Assembly: GCA_030622395.1 (NCBI GenBank)
Contig: JAUXGF010000059.1
Coordinates: 1-9,950 of the forward strand
Length of the DNA stretch: 9,950 nt
Reading direction: 5' to 3'
Source: Calditrichaceae bacterium
GTDB lineage: Bacteria; Calditrichota; Calditrichia; Calditrichales; Calditrichaceae
Position numbers and translations under genes: made by a program. Every line of letters starts with the position of its first letter. The stretch's first letter is position 1. Below, piece by piece: positions 1 through 5,688 of the stretch. The notes below the pieces were generated by a model. The model made no database searches. It saw only the letters and a list, made by a program, of their open reading frames with translations, and was not told where the DNA came from.

Positions 1-539
1 AACGACATGGCTACGATCCGACTTCCTTTATTTTGTGTTTCCCGGCGCAGCGTATCGGCAAAGGCTTTTAATCCGAATTTAGAAACGCTGTAAGCGCCCC
101 ATTCAGGGAAAGCCTGCTTTCCGGCAATTGAATTAATAAAAATAATCTGGCTGCCGGATTCCATTTTACCAATCAATTTTTGAGTAAGTAAAAATGGAGC
201 GGTAAGATTAATATCCAGCGTTTCCCGCCAATCTTTTAAGGACGTTTCTTCAATTTTACCGATTTTAGCTATTCCGGCGTTATGAACCAGCAGGGACAGC
301 TTACCGTCAAAAGCGTCGACAAAGGCGGCTGCTTTATCCAAATCGTTTTCCTTAGTTAAATCTATAGCCAATGTATGCGCTTTTCCGCCTTCGGCTTTTA
401 TGTTTTGTGCAACACGATTCAACTCTGTTTCCGCTCTCGCTAATAATAAAACAGTATAACCATTTTGGGAAAGCTTTTTTGCTATAGCTGCGCCGACGCC
501 GCGTCCGGCGCCCGTTACAACGGCTAATTTAGAATTCAT
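1..539 (-). CDS. Classical short-chain dehydrogenase/reductase, candidate sepiapterin-reductase-like step (3' end outside window)
   Basis: NAD(P)H-dependent oxidoreductase of the classical SDR family. The C-terminal part lies beyond the left edge, and 179 codons are visible. Seen: the Rossmann glycine motif TGAGRGVG at residues 9-16, Arg35 after the second beta strand (usual for NADPH preference), NAG at 87-89, and the catalytic tetrad Asn111, Ser137, Tyr150 and Lys154 (YSVSK). The ATG at 539 overlaps the end of folE by 11 bases, and AAAGGG sits just upstream, so it is translated as the last visible gene of the pterin operon. Inference: after GTP cyclohydrolase I and two PTPS genes, the obvious missing activity is reduction of 6-pyruvoyl-tetrahydropterin, which sepiapterin reductase, itself an SDR, performs. 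The sequence also resembles generic FabG-type reductases, so the substrate rests on context. SDR family is near certain; the pterin role is moderate. Confidence 0.9.
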   Translation of the reverse strand, partial: MNSKLAVVTGAGRGVGAAIAKKLSQNGYTVLLLARAETELNRVAQNIKAEGGKAHTLAIDLTKENDLDKAAAFVDAFDGKLSLLVHNAGIAKIGKIEETSLKDWRETLDINLTAPFLLTQKLIGKMESGSQIIFINSIAGKQAFPEWGAYSVSKFGLKAFADTLRRETQNKGSRIVAMS

Positions 540-1098
540 TAACCCTTTTACTCCGTATTAAACTTAAAAACTCCGCCCGTGTTTTTTCATCATCTCTAAA
601 AGATCCCAACATCGCCGAGGTAATCATTTTTGCCTGGTCTTTTTGTACGCCGCGCATCATTGTACATATATGTTTACCTTCTACAACCACGCCCACGCCG
701 TCAGGCTTTAACGCCTGATTTAAAGTATCTGCGATTTGCTGAGTCATAACCTCCTGTATCTGTAAACGGTTGGCAAACATATCAACCAAACGGGGGATTT
801 TGCTTAAGCCCACCACTTTACCATTAGGAATGTAACCGACATGCGCCACGCCAAAAAAAGGCAAAAGATGATGTTCACAAAGACTGTAATATTCAATATT
901 GGCTACAACAACCATCTCGTCATATTTAACGTCGAATATTGCGCCGTTTATTAATTTTAGTGGATCCTGATGATAGCCTTTAGTTACTTCGCGGTACATC
1001 TTTGCAACCCGGAAAGGCGTCTGCTGCAATCCCTGACGTTCGGGGTCTTCGCCTATTTCCTCTATAATTGTTTTAACAGCCGATTCCATACTTTTCAT
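529..1098 (-). CDS. folE: GTP cyclohydrolase I
   Basis: Converts GTP to 7,8-dihydroneopterin triphosphate plus formate, the entry step to folate and tetrahydrobiopterin; cytosolic, normally a toroidal homodecamer. The 189-residue protein is full length for the bacterial family. The zinc ligands are visible as Cys74 and His77 in the CEHH motif and Cys145 in HICTMMRGV. The [20 protein letters not shown] stretch (97-116) and the early TPFRVAKMY segment (27-35) are family hallmarks. GGAGG lies about 10 bases before the ATG. It starts two bases after the upstream PTPS-like gene stops and overlaps the downstream SDR by 11 bases, so translation is probably coupled. Its placement between PTPS paralogues and an SDR points to biopterin supply rather than folate, although the product could feed both. 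Confidence 0.97.
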   Translation of the reverse strand: MKSMESAVKTIIEEIGEDPERQGLQQTPFRVAKMYREVTKGYHQDPLKLINGAIFDVKYDEMVVVANIEYYSLCEHHLLPFFGVAHVGYIPNGKVVGLSKIPRLVDMFANRLQIQEVMTQQIADTLNQALKPDGVGVVVEGKHICTMMRGVQKDQAKMITSAMLGSFRDDEKTRAEFLSLIRSKRVNEF

Positions 1099-1100
1099 GA

Positions 1101-1517
1101 TTAAATATCCTCCCCAATCTCAAAATAATTATTATTACTTTCCCATAATTTGATGTGGTAAAGCAGCCTGTTTGGGATTCGCTTGTTTAATTCATCCCAT
1201 AAAAATTGAATGATTATTTCCCCTGTTGATACATGCTGCAAAAAAAATGGCGTCTCTTTATCTAAATGTTTATAATTCAATTCACTTAATAAATTATTGA
1301 CCGCGGAATTCATTTCTGTTGACGGTATGATCATTCCGCTTTCCTTATCCGGCTCGCCTTTTATTGTAATTTCGACCGTATAATCATGCCCGTGTCCATA
1401 GAGATTATTGCATTTACCGTAAACCTGCAAATTTTTTTCATCGGAAAAAACAGGCGAATATAAACGATGCGCCGCACTGAAGGAGTAAAGATGCGTAAAA
1501 CTTATATTGAGTTTCAT
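1101..1517 (-). CDS. 6-pyruvoyl-tetrahydropterin synthase paralogue A (has catalytic Cys, lacks Asp-His)
   Basis: PTPS/QueD-fold protein, 138 residues from the ATG at 1517. That start forms an ATGA overlap with the stop of the upstream paralogue and has GGCGGGATACGG before it; an ATG 15 bases further upstream has no ribosome site. With this start, residue numbers match the neighbouring copy exactly. Zinc ligands His17, His42 and His44 are present, as are the pterin-anchoring Glu100 and a late Glu126. The segment [14 protein letters not shown] strongly resembles animal PTPS and carries the catalytic Cys36. The usual catalytic Asp-His (DHKxL) is replaced by Asn81-Tyr82. By family knowledge, PTPS turns dihydroneopterin triphosphate into 6-pyruvoyl-tetrahydropterin, and its triad joins Cys of one subunit to Asp-His of the next. 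Alone, this copy should be impaired; it may work with the adjacent paralogue. QueD (queuosine) is the alternative, but no queC/queE/queF is nearby. Confidence 0.92.
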   Translation of the reverse strand: MKLNISFTHLYSFSAAHRLYSPVFSDEKNLQVYGKCNNLYGHGHDYTVEITIKGEPDKESGMIIPSTEMNSAVNNLLSELNYKHLDKETPFFLQHVSTGEIIIQFLWDELNKRIPNRLLYHIKLWESNNNYFEIGEDI

Positions 1518-1942
1518 TCCGTATCCCGCCAAACATCGGCATATAAATCGTGACGTTCATATAAGCGTACTTTTTTAAGCCGCAGAGTTTTATAACCGGA
1601 CAATTTTTTATCGATTAATTGAAACAGTATACGCGCAACGTTTTCAGTCGTTGGCACTAAATCATTAAAGTACGGGGTATCATGATTTAGAAATTTATGA
1701 TCAAACTGATCTAAAATTTCATTAACCTTTTCTTTAAGCTCTGATAAATTAATGATCATCCCGCTTTGCGGATCAATAGAGCCGATAACGGTAACATGCA
1801 ACTCATAGTTATGTCCATGCCCGTAAGGGCTGTCATTGACACCAAACCACTTTTGATTTTTTTCCGTTGTCCAGTCTTCCTTCCAGCAGCGGTGGCTGGC
1901 GGAAAAGTCAAATTTTTTAGATATAGTTACATTACCGGACAT
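1514..1942 (-). CDS. 6-pyruvoyl-tetrahydropterin synthase paralogue B (has Asp-His, lacks catalytic Cys)
   Basis: First gene of the pterin operon, 142 residues, PTPS/QueD fold. AAGGA lies seven bases before the ATG. Zinc ligands are His17 (SASHR), His42 and His44 (YGHGHNY). The catalytic Asp81-His82 are present in FDHKFLN, the pterin-anchoring Glu100 in PTTENVA, and a late Glu129 in LYER. The position of the catalytic Cys (GKCNN in animal PTPS and in the next gene) reads GVNDS, with Asn36 instead. A Cys19 directly after the first zinc His is not at the catalytic place. Its TGA overlaps the next ATG (ATGA), so the two paralogues are probably made in equal amounts. Family membership is near certain. 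Whether it has activity alone, or only as a hetero-oligomer with its neighbour, cannot be seen. It does not show the Glu-for-Cys replacement known from PTPS-III enzymes. Confidence 0.92.
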   Translation of the reverse strand: MSGNVTISKKFDFSASHRCWKEDWTTEKNQKWFGVNDSPYGHGHNYELHVTVIGSIDPQSGMIINLSELKEKVNEILDQFDHKFLNHDTPYFNDLVPTTENVARILFQLIDKKLSGYKTLRLKKVRLYERHDLYADVWRDTE

Positions 1943-1949
1943 TTTTTAA

Positions 1950-1954
1950 TCCTT
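1950..1954 (-). promoter_or_regulatory. Ribosome binding site of the pterin operon
   Basis: AAGGA on the minus strand, seven bases before the ATG at 1942. It fixes the start of the first PTPS-like gene. Confidence 0.7.
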
Positions 1955-2081
1955 AAATATTTACATACGCCACCCCACGGATCAAGGAACACGAGGCGTT
2001 GTAATTCCGACTCGAATTCCGCTTAATACAAATAAAAAGAATAAACTTCGAGCGGGAAATAACTCAATTATTGAATAAATG

Positions 2082-2095
2082 TGTCTTGAAAGACA
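2082..2095. repeat. Small perfect inverted repeat between the vapC stop and the pterin operon
   Basis: TGTCTT and AAGACA separated by GA, in the 190-base gap between the toxin stop and the PTPS start. It could be a weak hairpin ending the toxin transcript or an operator for the pterin operon. No T-run follows on either strand, so I do not call it a terminator. I saw no convincing promoter in this gap. Confidence 0.4.
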
Positions 2096-2132
2096 AAGTA
2101 TTTGAATTTAGAATTATTCACACAATTAAATT

Positions 2133-2540
2133 TCAGGCAACTGCCCAATCATCCACATCAAGCCCTTCAATCCTATCAAAATGGGAAACATTGTGTGTTA
2201 CAATAACAAGATTATTTGCCAGCGCAATCCTAGCAATTAGAATATCAATATCATCGATCAATTCACCTCTTCTTCGTAAATCTGCATAAATTTCCGAAGA
2301 TATTTCTATCGAAGACTCAGCAACAGGTAATACCCGGCTATTTTCGGCAAATTCTTGAAATGATTTCAATTGTTTCCATGCATCTTTGTATTTCAAACCA
2401 CTTAATATCTCATAATAGGATATAATGCTGAAATTTACAATATGATGTTCTTTGAGGTATTCTTTGAAACGTTTTATTACAATTGGATGATTTCTGAGAT
2501 AATGAGAAATAATATCTGTATCAATCAATGCTGGTTTCAC
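2133..2540 (-). CDS. vapC: VapC-type PIN-domain toxin ribonuclease
   Basis: Predicted PIN-fold endoribonuclease toxin of a type II toxin-antitoxin pair; VapC toxins cleave specific RNAs in a Mg-dependent way. I choose the GTG at 2540 as start: AGGAG lies a few bases before it, while the ATG eight codons upstream has none. This gives 135 residues, normal for VapC. Acidic active-site residues seen are Asp7 (LIDTD), Glu44 (YYEIL) and Asp99 (DDIDILIA). The final THNVSHFDRI segment with Asp122 and the closing LDVDDW are typical of the family. The coding region overlaps the antitoxin end by 20 bases, so the two are translationally coupled. The catalytic set appears complete, suggesting a live toxin. 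Confidence 0.93.
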   Translation of the reverse strand: MKPALIDTDIISHYLRNHPIVIKRFKEYLKEHHIVNFSIISYYEILSGLKYKDAWKQLKSFQEFAENSRVLPVAESSIEISSEIYADLRRRGELIDDIDILIARIALANNLVIVTHNVSHFDRIEGLDVDDWAVA

Positions 2541-2784
2541 GATTTCTCCTGGATAAAAAGGCATTTTTACGGCGAGTTCTAATTTCTTCTAAAAAATCAT
2601 CAAAATCTTCTTCCGGCATATCCCTCCAACTTCCAGCTAATTTTAATATTCTATCAGAATTTTTTTCTTTAACATTTAAACCTAAACGAAAATAGTGGAT
2701 TAGATTATAAATGTCGGGAAGCCTTTCATCAGGTATTCTTGAGATTTCATCTATTAATTTATTTCTGGTTTTTAACACATTCAT
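2521..2784 (-). CDS. Antitoxin partner of the VapC toxin
   Basis: Small antitoxin gene directly upstream of the PIN toxin. The ATG at 2784 is preferred (87 residues): it has AAGG upstream, and the longer reading from 2856 would begin upstream of the predicted promoter. The N-terminal part (LIDEISRIPDERLPDIYNLI, 10-29) is a helical segment resembling DUF2281-type antitoxins. The C-terminal part carries AGSWRDMPEEDFDDFLEEI (50-68) followed by a very basic tail; this AGSW-x-DM-acidic pattern is common in antitoxins paired with VapC. The conserved tail probably wraps the toxin, and the N-terminal half probably binds the operator upstream. No AbrB or classical ribbon-helix-helix signature is obvious, so the DNA-binding fold is uncertain. 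Confidence 0.85.
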   Translation of the reverse strand: MNVLKTRNKLIDEISRIPDERLPDIYNLIHYFRLGLNVKEKNSDRILKLAGSWRDMPEEDFDDFLEEIRTRRKNAFLSRRNRETSID

Positions 2785-2812
2785 TACACAAGACCTTGTT
2801 ATATTTTGACTT

Positions 2813-2841
2813 TTTTTAACTATTTGCAATATAGTTAAAAA
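2813..2841. promoter_or_regulatory. Putative autoregulatory operator of the toxin-antitoxin operon
   Basis: Perfect 11-bp inverted repeat TTTTTAACTAT / ATAGTTAAAAA separated by seven bases. It covers the predicted -10 box and transcription start, about 29 bases before the antitoxin ATG, the expected place for repression by an antitoxin-toxin complex. A second small palindrome, ACAAG-GT-CTTGT on the minus strand, overlaps the ribosome site further down. Confidence 0.6.
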
Positions 2842-2856
2842 TCCGAGTTCCTTCAA
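2828..2856 (-). promoter_or_regulatory. Predicted sigma70-type promoter of the toxin-antitoxin operon
   Basis: On the minus strand, TTGAAG (2851-2856) as -35 and TATATT (2828-2833) as -10 are separated by exactly 17 bases. Transcription would begin near 2821, leaving a leader of about 37 bases before the antitoxin start at 2784. Confidence 0.55.
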
Positions 2857-3287
2857 TAGTTTTATAATTTGAAAAAATTTTACGGATTACATGGCAGACT
2901 AAATATTAACCCTAACCATAGAAAAAAAGCCAGGTAAATACAACCACACTTACAGTTGGAAAATATACCTGAAGCGTCATCCCTCTATGCCCGCCTCAGG
3001 TGTGGAATTCCGACACTTTAGGATGTTGAGAAATTTTAATACTCAAAATTAATGATTAAATCTATCCATTCAGAATTTTTCAACTTAACTAATTTATTTT
3101 TCTTTTTGTATATCCATTTCTTTACTTTTTTTTCCCTATCGATTGTCAGGTGGATGTTTTGGAATGTTTCTAAATATACTAACTAATTACTTTTTATGTT
3201 ATAACATTTGCAGATAAACTGCCGAATTGCTTAAATTCACTTAAACTTAATCTTCAGAGAGTTTATATGAAAGTTTTCAACTCACCC
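2857..3287. other. Intergenic stretch without a detectable gene
   Basis: AT-rich spacer between the divergent antitoxin operon and the plus-strand secreted protein. I see no supported reading frame. At 3000-3016 there is a near-palindrome built on GGAATTCC flanked by GTGT and ACAC with one unpaired base. Nothing else stands out. Confidence 0.5.
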
Positions 3288-3402
3288 CCTAATCCCGAAT
3301 TTTCGGGACTTGGAAGTATCTTGTCCCCTTCCCTATTGTATTGTATTAGGGAGGGGCTATGAATGGATAAAAAAAACACAAAACTTTTCCCGAAGTACGG
3401 GA
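3288..3402. repeat. Composite palindromic intergenic element
   Basis: Three hairpins in a row: CCCGAATTTTCGGG at 3294-3307; CCCCTTCCCTA (3325-3335) facing TAGGGAGGGG (3347-3356) with one bulge; and TCCCG/CGGGA at 3388-3402. The layout resembles dispersed, non-coding palindromic units seen between genes in many environmental bacteria. It lies about 65 to 175 bases before the start of the secreted protein gene, so it may sit in its leader or promoter region. Confidence 0.6.
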
Positions 3403-3465
3403 CACATTCGTGCATAGTTTGTTGAACGCGACAGCGCATCAATGTTTATTTTAAAGGTGGATAAA

Positions 3466-4017
3466 ATGAAAAGAGTAGAATTTTTAAAAAAAACATTACA
3501 AATGGGATTAGCCGCAGGGGGTATGTTTATGTTTAACGGAAGCAAGACATTAGCCCAATCCGGTAAGGGAAAATCAGGGCAAAAGCCTAAAGACCCGCAT
3601 CAGAAATTTAAGGAAAACTGGATCAAATCGCTCATGGAAAATCTTAAACAACAGTTCGATGAAAAAACAAGGATAAAACTAATGGAATCCTGTGGACGGG
3701 ACTGCGCCCGCCGCGGAGCGATCCGGCTGGCTGAATCATGTAAGGGTAATGTTAAAAAGATGGTGGAAATCCTTGCAAAAGACCTGGGAAAAGAAAACAA
3801 CTACATTGAAGGCAATGTTGTACATTTAGAGTGGAATAAGTGTCTCTGCGAATTAGTAGCTGAAGGACCGGATAGATTGCCTGAAACTTACTGTTACTGC
3901 TCACAAGGCTGGATTCTGGAAATGTTTGAGACAGCCGCAGATAAGTCCGTGGAAGTTGAACTACTTCAGAGCGTTAAACGCGGAGCTGCTTCTTGTAAAT
4001 TTATTGTCAGGTTGTAA
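3466..4017 (+). CDS. Small exported eight-cysteine protein, DUF6144-like
   Basis: The ATG at 3466 is chosen because AAAGGTGG lies five bases upstream; an ATG 24 bases earlier lacks a ribosome site. The 183-residue product starts with a signal-like N-terminus: KRVEFLKK (2-9), then a hydrophobic stretch to about residue 23, and a likely cut after TLA (28-30). KRxxFLK resembles a Tat signal with Lys replacing the first Arg, so Tat export is possible but unproven. The mature part has eight cysteines: Cys76 and Cys80 (GRDC), Cys92, Cys126/Cys128 (CLC), Cys143/Cys145 (CYC) and Cys177. The C-terminal pattern YCYCSQGW...MFET...VELLQSVKRGAASCKF resembles DUF6144 or ATC-hydrolase-like proteins, where Cys motifs may bind metal or form disulfides. 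Family assignment is from memory of the pattern; function is unknown. It is the only supported plus-strand gene here. Confidence 0.85.
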   Translation: MKRVEFLKKTLQMGLAAGGMFMFNGSKTLAQSGKGKSGQKPKDPHQKFKENWIKSLMENLKQQFDEKTRIKLMESCGRDCARRGAIRLAESCKGNVKKMVEILAKDLGKENNYIEGNVVHLEWNKCLCELVAEGPDRLPETYCYCSQGWILEMFETAADKSVEVELLQSVKRGAASCKFIVRL

Positions 4018-4072
4018 TTTATCAGTTAATTATTCTAATTTCAGAATCCCTGCCTCTTGTGAACTTAATGCC

Positions 4073-4258
4073 TTAAATAAATTCCGTATCTAAATCCGGT
4101 TCACCATCGATAAGAAGCATCTTTATCACTTCTTTAAGATTATTATTTAATTCGTCCAGGGTTTTTTCTTGTGTATGCGCTCCGGGAAAACCTGGAATAT
4201 AACCAACATACAGCCCTGTATCTGAGCGCTTTTCCACAACAGCAGTATATGTTTTTAT
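4073..4258 (-). pseudogene. HicB-like antitoxin relic or unusual-start gene
   Basis: A 61-codon minus-strand frame encodes KTYTAVVEKRSDTGLYVGY followed by IPGFPGAHTQEKTLDELNNN and LKEVIKMLLIDGEPDLD, a clear match to the core of HicB-like antitoxins. The codon where the family has its initial Met is ATA, and an in-frame TAA lies three codons further up, so no ATG start exists. GGAG sits nine bases before this ATA, just where a ribosome site is expected, suggesting a single ATG-to-ATA change. Initiation could instead fall back to the GTG at 4237, giving 54 residues that lose the first strand. The frame ends at LDTEFI, slightly shorter than usual. No HicA toxin is visible on either side, so this is an orphan, probably decaying. 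Confidence 0.75.
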
Positions 4259-4289
4259 ATATATTTACTCCACGTTTTAAAAATATATG

Positions 4290-4355
4290 TTATATGAACA
4301 TTTTTAGATTGTTAATCGCATTTTTATTATTTGTATCTAATTCAACAGCTTGCGG
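4290..4355 (-). pseudogene. Possible C-terminal remnant of a TPR protein
   Basis: A short frame ending at a TAA reads AVELDTNNKNAINNLKMF, which resembles the last half-repeat and end of tetratricopeptide-repeat proteins (A-x-ELDP-N-x-NA-x-x-NL). No upstream TPR helices or start are visible, so at most this is a stranded tail left by a deletion. The match is short and could be chance. Confidence 0.35.
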
Positions 4356-4396
4356 AACAACTGAAATGGAATAATCGACCAAACCGGAATTATAAA

Positions 4397-4435
4397 TTAA
4401 CCGGCGGCAGATGGGAAAATAAATGCCGGGATTAA
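4397..4435 (-). terminator. Weak hairpin after the DUF2238 gene
   Basis: TTAACCGGC (4397-4405) faces GCCGGGATTAA (4425-4435), with small bulges, just beyond the TAG of the membrane-protein gene. The loop is long and there is no strong T-run, so termination is only a possibility. Confidence 0.3.
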
Positions 4436-4447
4436 TATAAGAGTGGA

Positions 4448-5056
4448 CTAAATTTTGTCCAAATGCGCAATATCTTCCCTTCTGAGAAAAACAAATAATA
4501 TCATCGACAAAATAGAACCCATGCCGTCTGCAAGCATATCCTTTTGCGCATCCCAGACGTCGCCCTGAGAACCTAACATGGCGGTTCCGGCTGATTGTTC
4601 CGCAGAAATCGCATAAAGCCATTCAATAATCTCATAAACACCTGCAACCGTGAAGATTGCCAGAATGGGAAATAAGATTAAAATGGTTTTGGAACGTATC
4701 AACTTTTTTTCAAGGATTAGTTCTGCCACGGGGAAAGCATAAAAGCCTACCGAAAAATGAGCGAATCGGTCATAATTGTTTCGCGTAAATCCAAACAGGT
4801 TATTCACAAAATCGAAAGGAACGCGTTCAAAAGTAAAGTGCCCGCCAATGGTATGCATGATTATTAAAAAAGACATCAGGACATAACTAACAGGCGAAAA
4901 CTTAAAGTATCTAAAAATGATAAGCAGCAGGACAACAATTAAAACAATAGGAATGTTTTCCGCCCACCATACGGTACGACTAAAGGGATTAATGGCGCAG
5001 ACCGTAAAAACGAGCAGGTACAGAATAAAAAGAATCTTTGCGGTTTTGTATTGCAT
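4448..5056 (-). CDS. YjdF-family (DUF2238) inner-membrane protein
   Basis: Predicted polytopic membrane protein of 202 residues, full length for the DUF2238/YjdF family, whose function is not established. Hydrophobic segments lie at roughly 7-22, 34-51, 54-70, 100-116, 122-140 and 178-193. Family motifs are clear: HTIGGHFTFERVPFD (68-82), RNNYDRFAHFSVGF (92-105), YEIIEW (141-146) and GSQGDVWDAQKDMLADGMGS (162-181). The many conserved His, Glu and Asp residues at membrane edges suggest a metal or polar-substrate site, but that is inference. The ATG at 5056 has GGAAAG about ten bases upstream. It appears to be a single-gene unit on the minus strand, separated from its neighbours by non-coding sequence on both sides. 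Confidence 0.92.
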   Translation of the reverse strand: MQYKTAKILFILYLLVFTVCAINPFSRTVWWAENIPIVLIVVLLLIIFRYFKFSPVSYVLMSFLIIMHTIGGHFTFERVPFDFVNNLFGFTRNNYDRFAHFSVGFYAFPVAELILEKKLIRSKTILILFPILAIFTVAGVYEIIEWLYAISAEQSAGTAMLGSQGDVWDAQKDMLADGMGSILSMILFVFLRREDIAHLDKI

Positions 5057-5284
5057 TAAACACTATCTTTCCGTTAATTAAATTATTATAATTAAATTTG
5101 TTTTTTGTAATTTAGATAATAACCCGCCACTATTCAAATGTCCGCCATTGTTTTTCAAAAACCTCTTTAGCGTTGTTAGCGTTATTTCCCCTTTCTGAAT
5201 TCTGTCTTAATCTACTTAAGAATATAGTACCGCGCCTGCCATCAGGCATGGAATAAATTGATTAATGATAAAAAATGAATATCC
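5057..5284. other. Intergenic stretch without a detectable gene
   Basis: No supported reading frame. One hairpin, GCCTG...CAGGC at 5234-5247, is visible. The rest is plain AT-rich sequence that probably includes the promoter of the DUF2238 gene near its left end. Confidence 0.5.
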
Positions 5285-5398
5285 AACAAGTTGAAAATTC
5301 CAACAATTCGGGGGAACAAGAAATTATGAATTATAAATTAAAAACTTCGTAAATCAAAAATCGTTAATCCCCCGATGAATCGGGATTTTCAACTTGTT
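5285..5398. repeat. Palindromic element bounded by 14-bp inverted repeats
   Basis: AACAAGTTGAAAAT at 5285-5298 is matched perfectly in reverse by ATTTTCAACTTGTT at 5385-5398, giving a 114-base unit with inverted ends. An inner palindrome, CCCGATGAATCGGG, lies at 5371-5384, directly beside the right arm. There is no coding capacity. It resembles a miniature non-autonomous element or an extended REP-type sequence. Confidence 0.6.
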
Positions 5399-5488
5399 CG
5401 TTATTCTCTTTATTAACGAAAAAAGCTATAACTATTTCCCGAATAGCCCGCCTAAGGCGCGTTACAGATTATTTTAATGTTTGCTAAA

Positions 5489-5612
5489 AGCCGTTTAAAC
5501 GGCTAAACCATAGTCGATATATCTATTAACACCGCGATTAATCGCGGTGTTACTGGTAAAAACGAAATCAATAGAACCGTTTTTCTCGAAGGGATGCCCT
5601 TGGCAAACGGTT
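5489..5612. repeat. Cluster of three palindromes
   Basis: Three separate hairpins within 124 bases: AGCCGTTTAAACGGCT (5489-5504, perfect); a perfect 26-bp palindrome at 5527-5552 with core CACCGCGATTAATCGCGGTG; and AACCGTTT (5575-5582) facing AAACGGTT (5605-5612) with AAGGG/CCCTT (5589-5601) nested inside. They share the CCGTTT/AAACGG motif. REP-type dispersed palindromes, possibly mobilised by a RAYT transposase elsewhere in the genome, would explain this. No gene lies within 5399-5688. The cluster is just downstream of the SDR-DUF2867 stop, where it may also stabilise or end that transcript. Confidence 0.65.
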
Positions 5613-5688
5613 TTCATATTATTCTGCAACACCCTGACAGTCGGGATGACAAGTAGTCGGTATATGGTGAAAATCCAATAAAGACGCT

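Noticed and set aside
1101..1942. Reading the two PTPS-like genes as queD of queuosine synthesis
   Set aside because: The [18 protein letters not shown] segment and the folE/SDR neighbours fit animal-like PTPS better, and no other queuosine gene is present. It cannot be fully excluded without the genome.
1943..2081. Riboswitch or tRNA-like structure upstream of the pterin operon
   Set aside because: A few short GC patches (for example around 1968-2025) do not form a cloverleaf or a conserved aptamer that I recognise.
4294..4374. 26-residue plus-strand frame resembling a lipoprotein signal (FLLFVSNSTAC)
   Set aside because: It has no ribosome site, ends six codons after the Cys, and is the reverse complement of the TPR-like remnant.
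4290..4622. 110-residue minus-strand frame overlapping the DUF2238 gene
   Set aside because: Its upper half is an off-frame shadow of the membrane-protein gene; only the last 20 or so codons look meaningful.
5285..5612. CRISPR array
   Set aside because: The repeats are individual palindromes of different sequence, without regular spacing or identical direct repeats.
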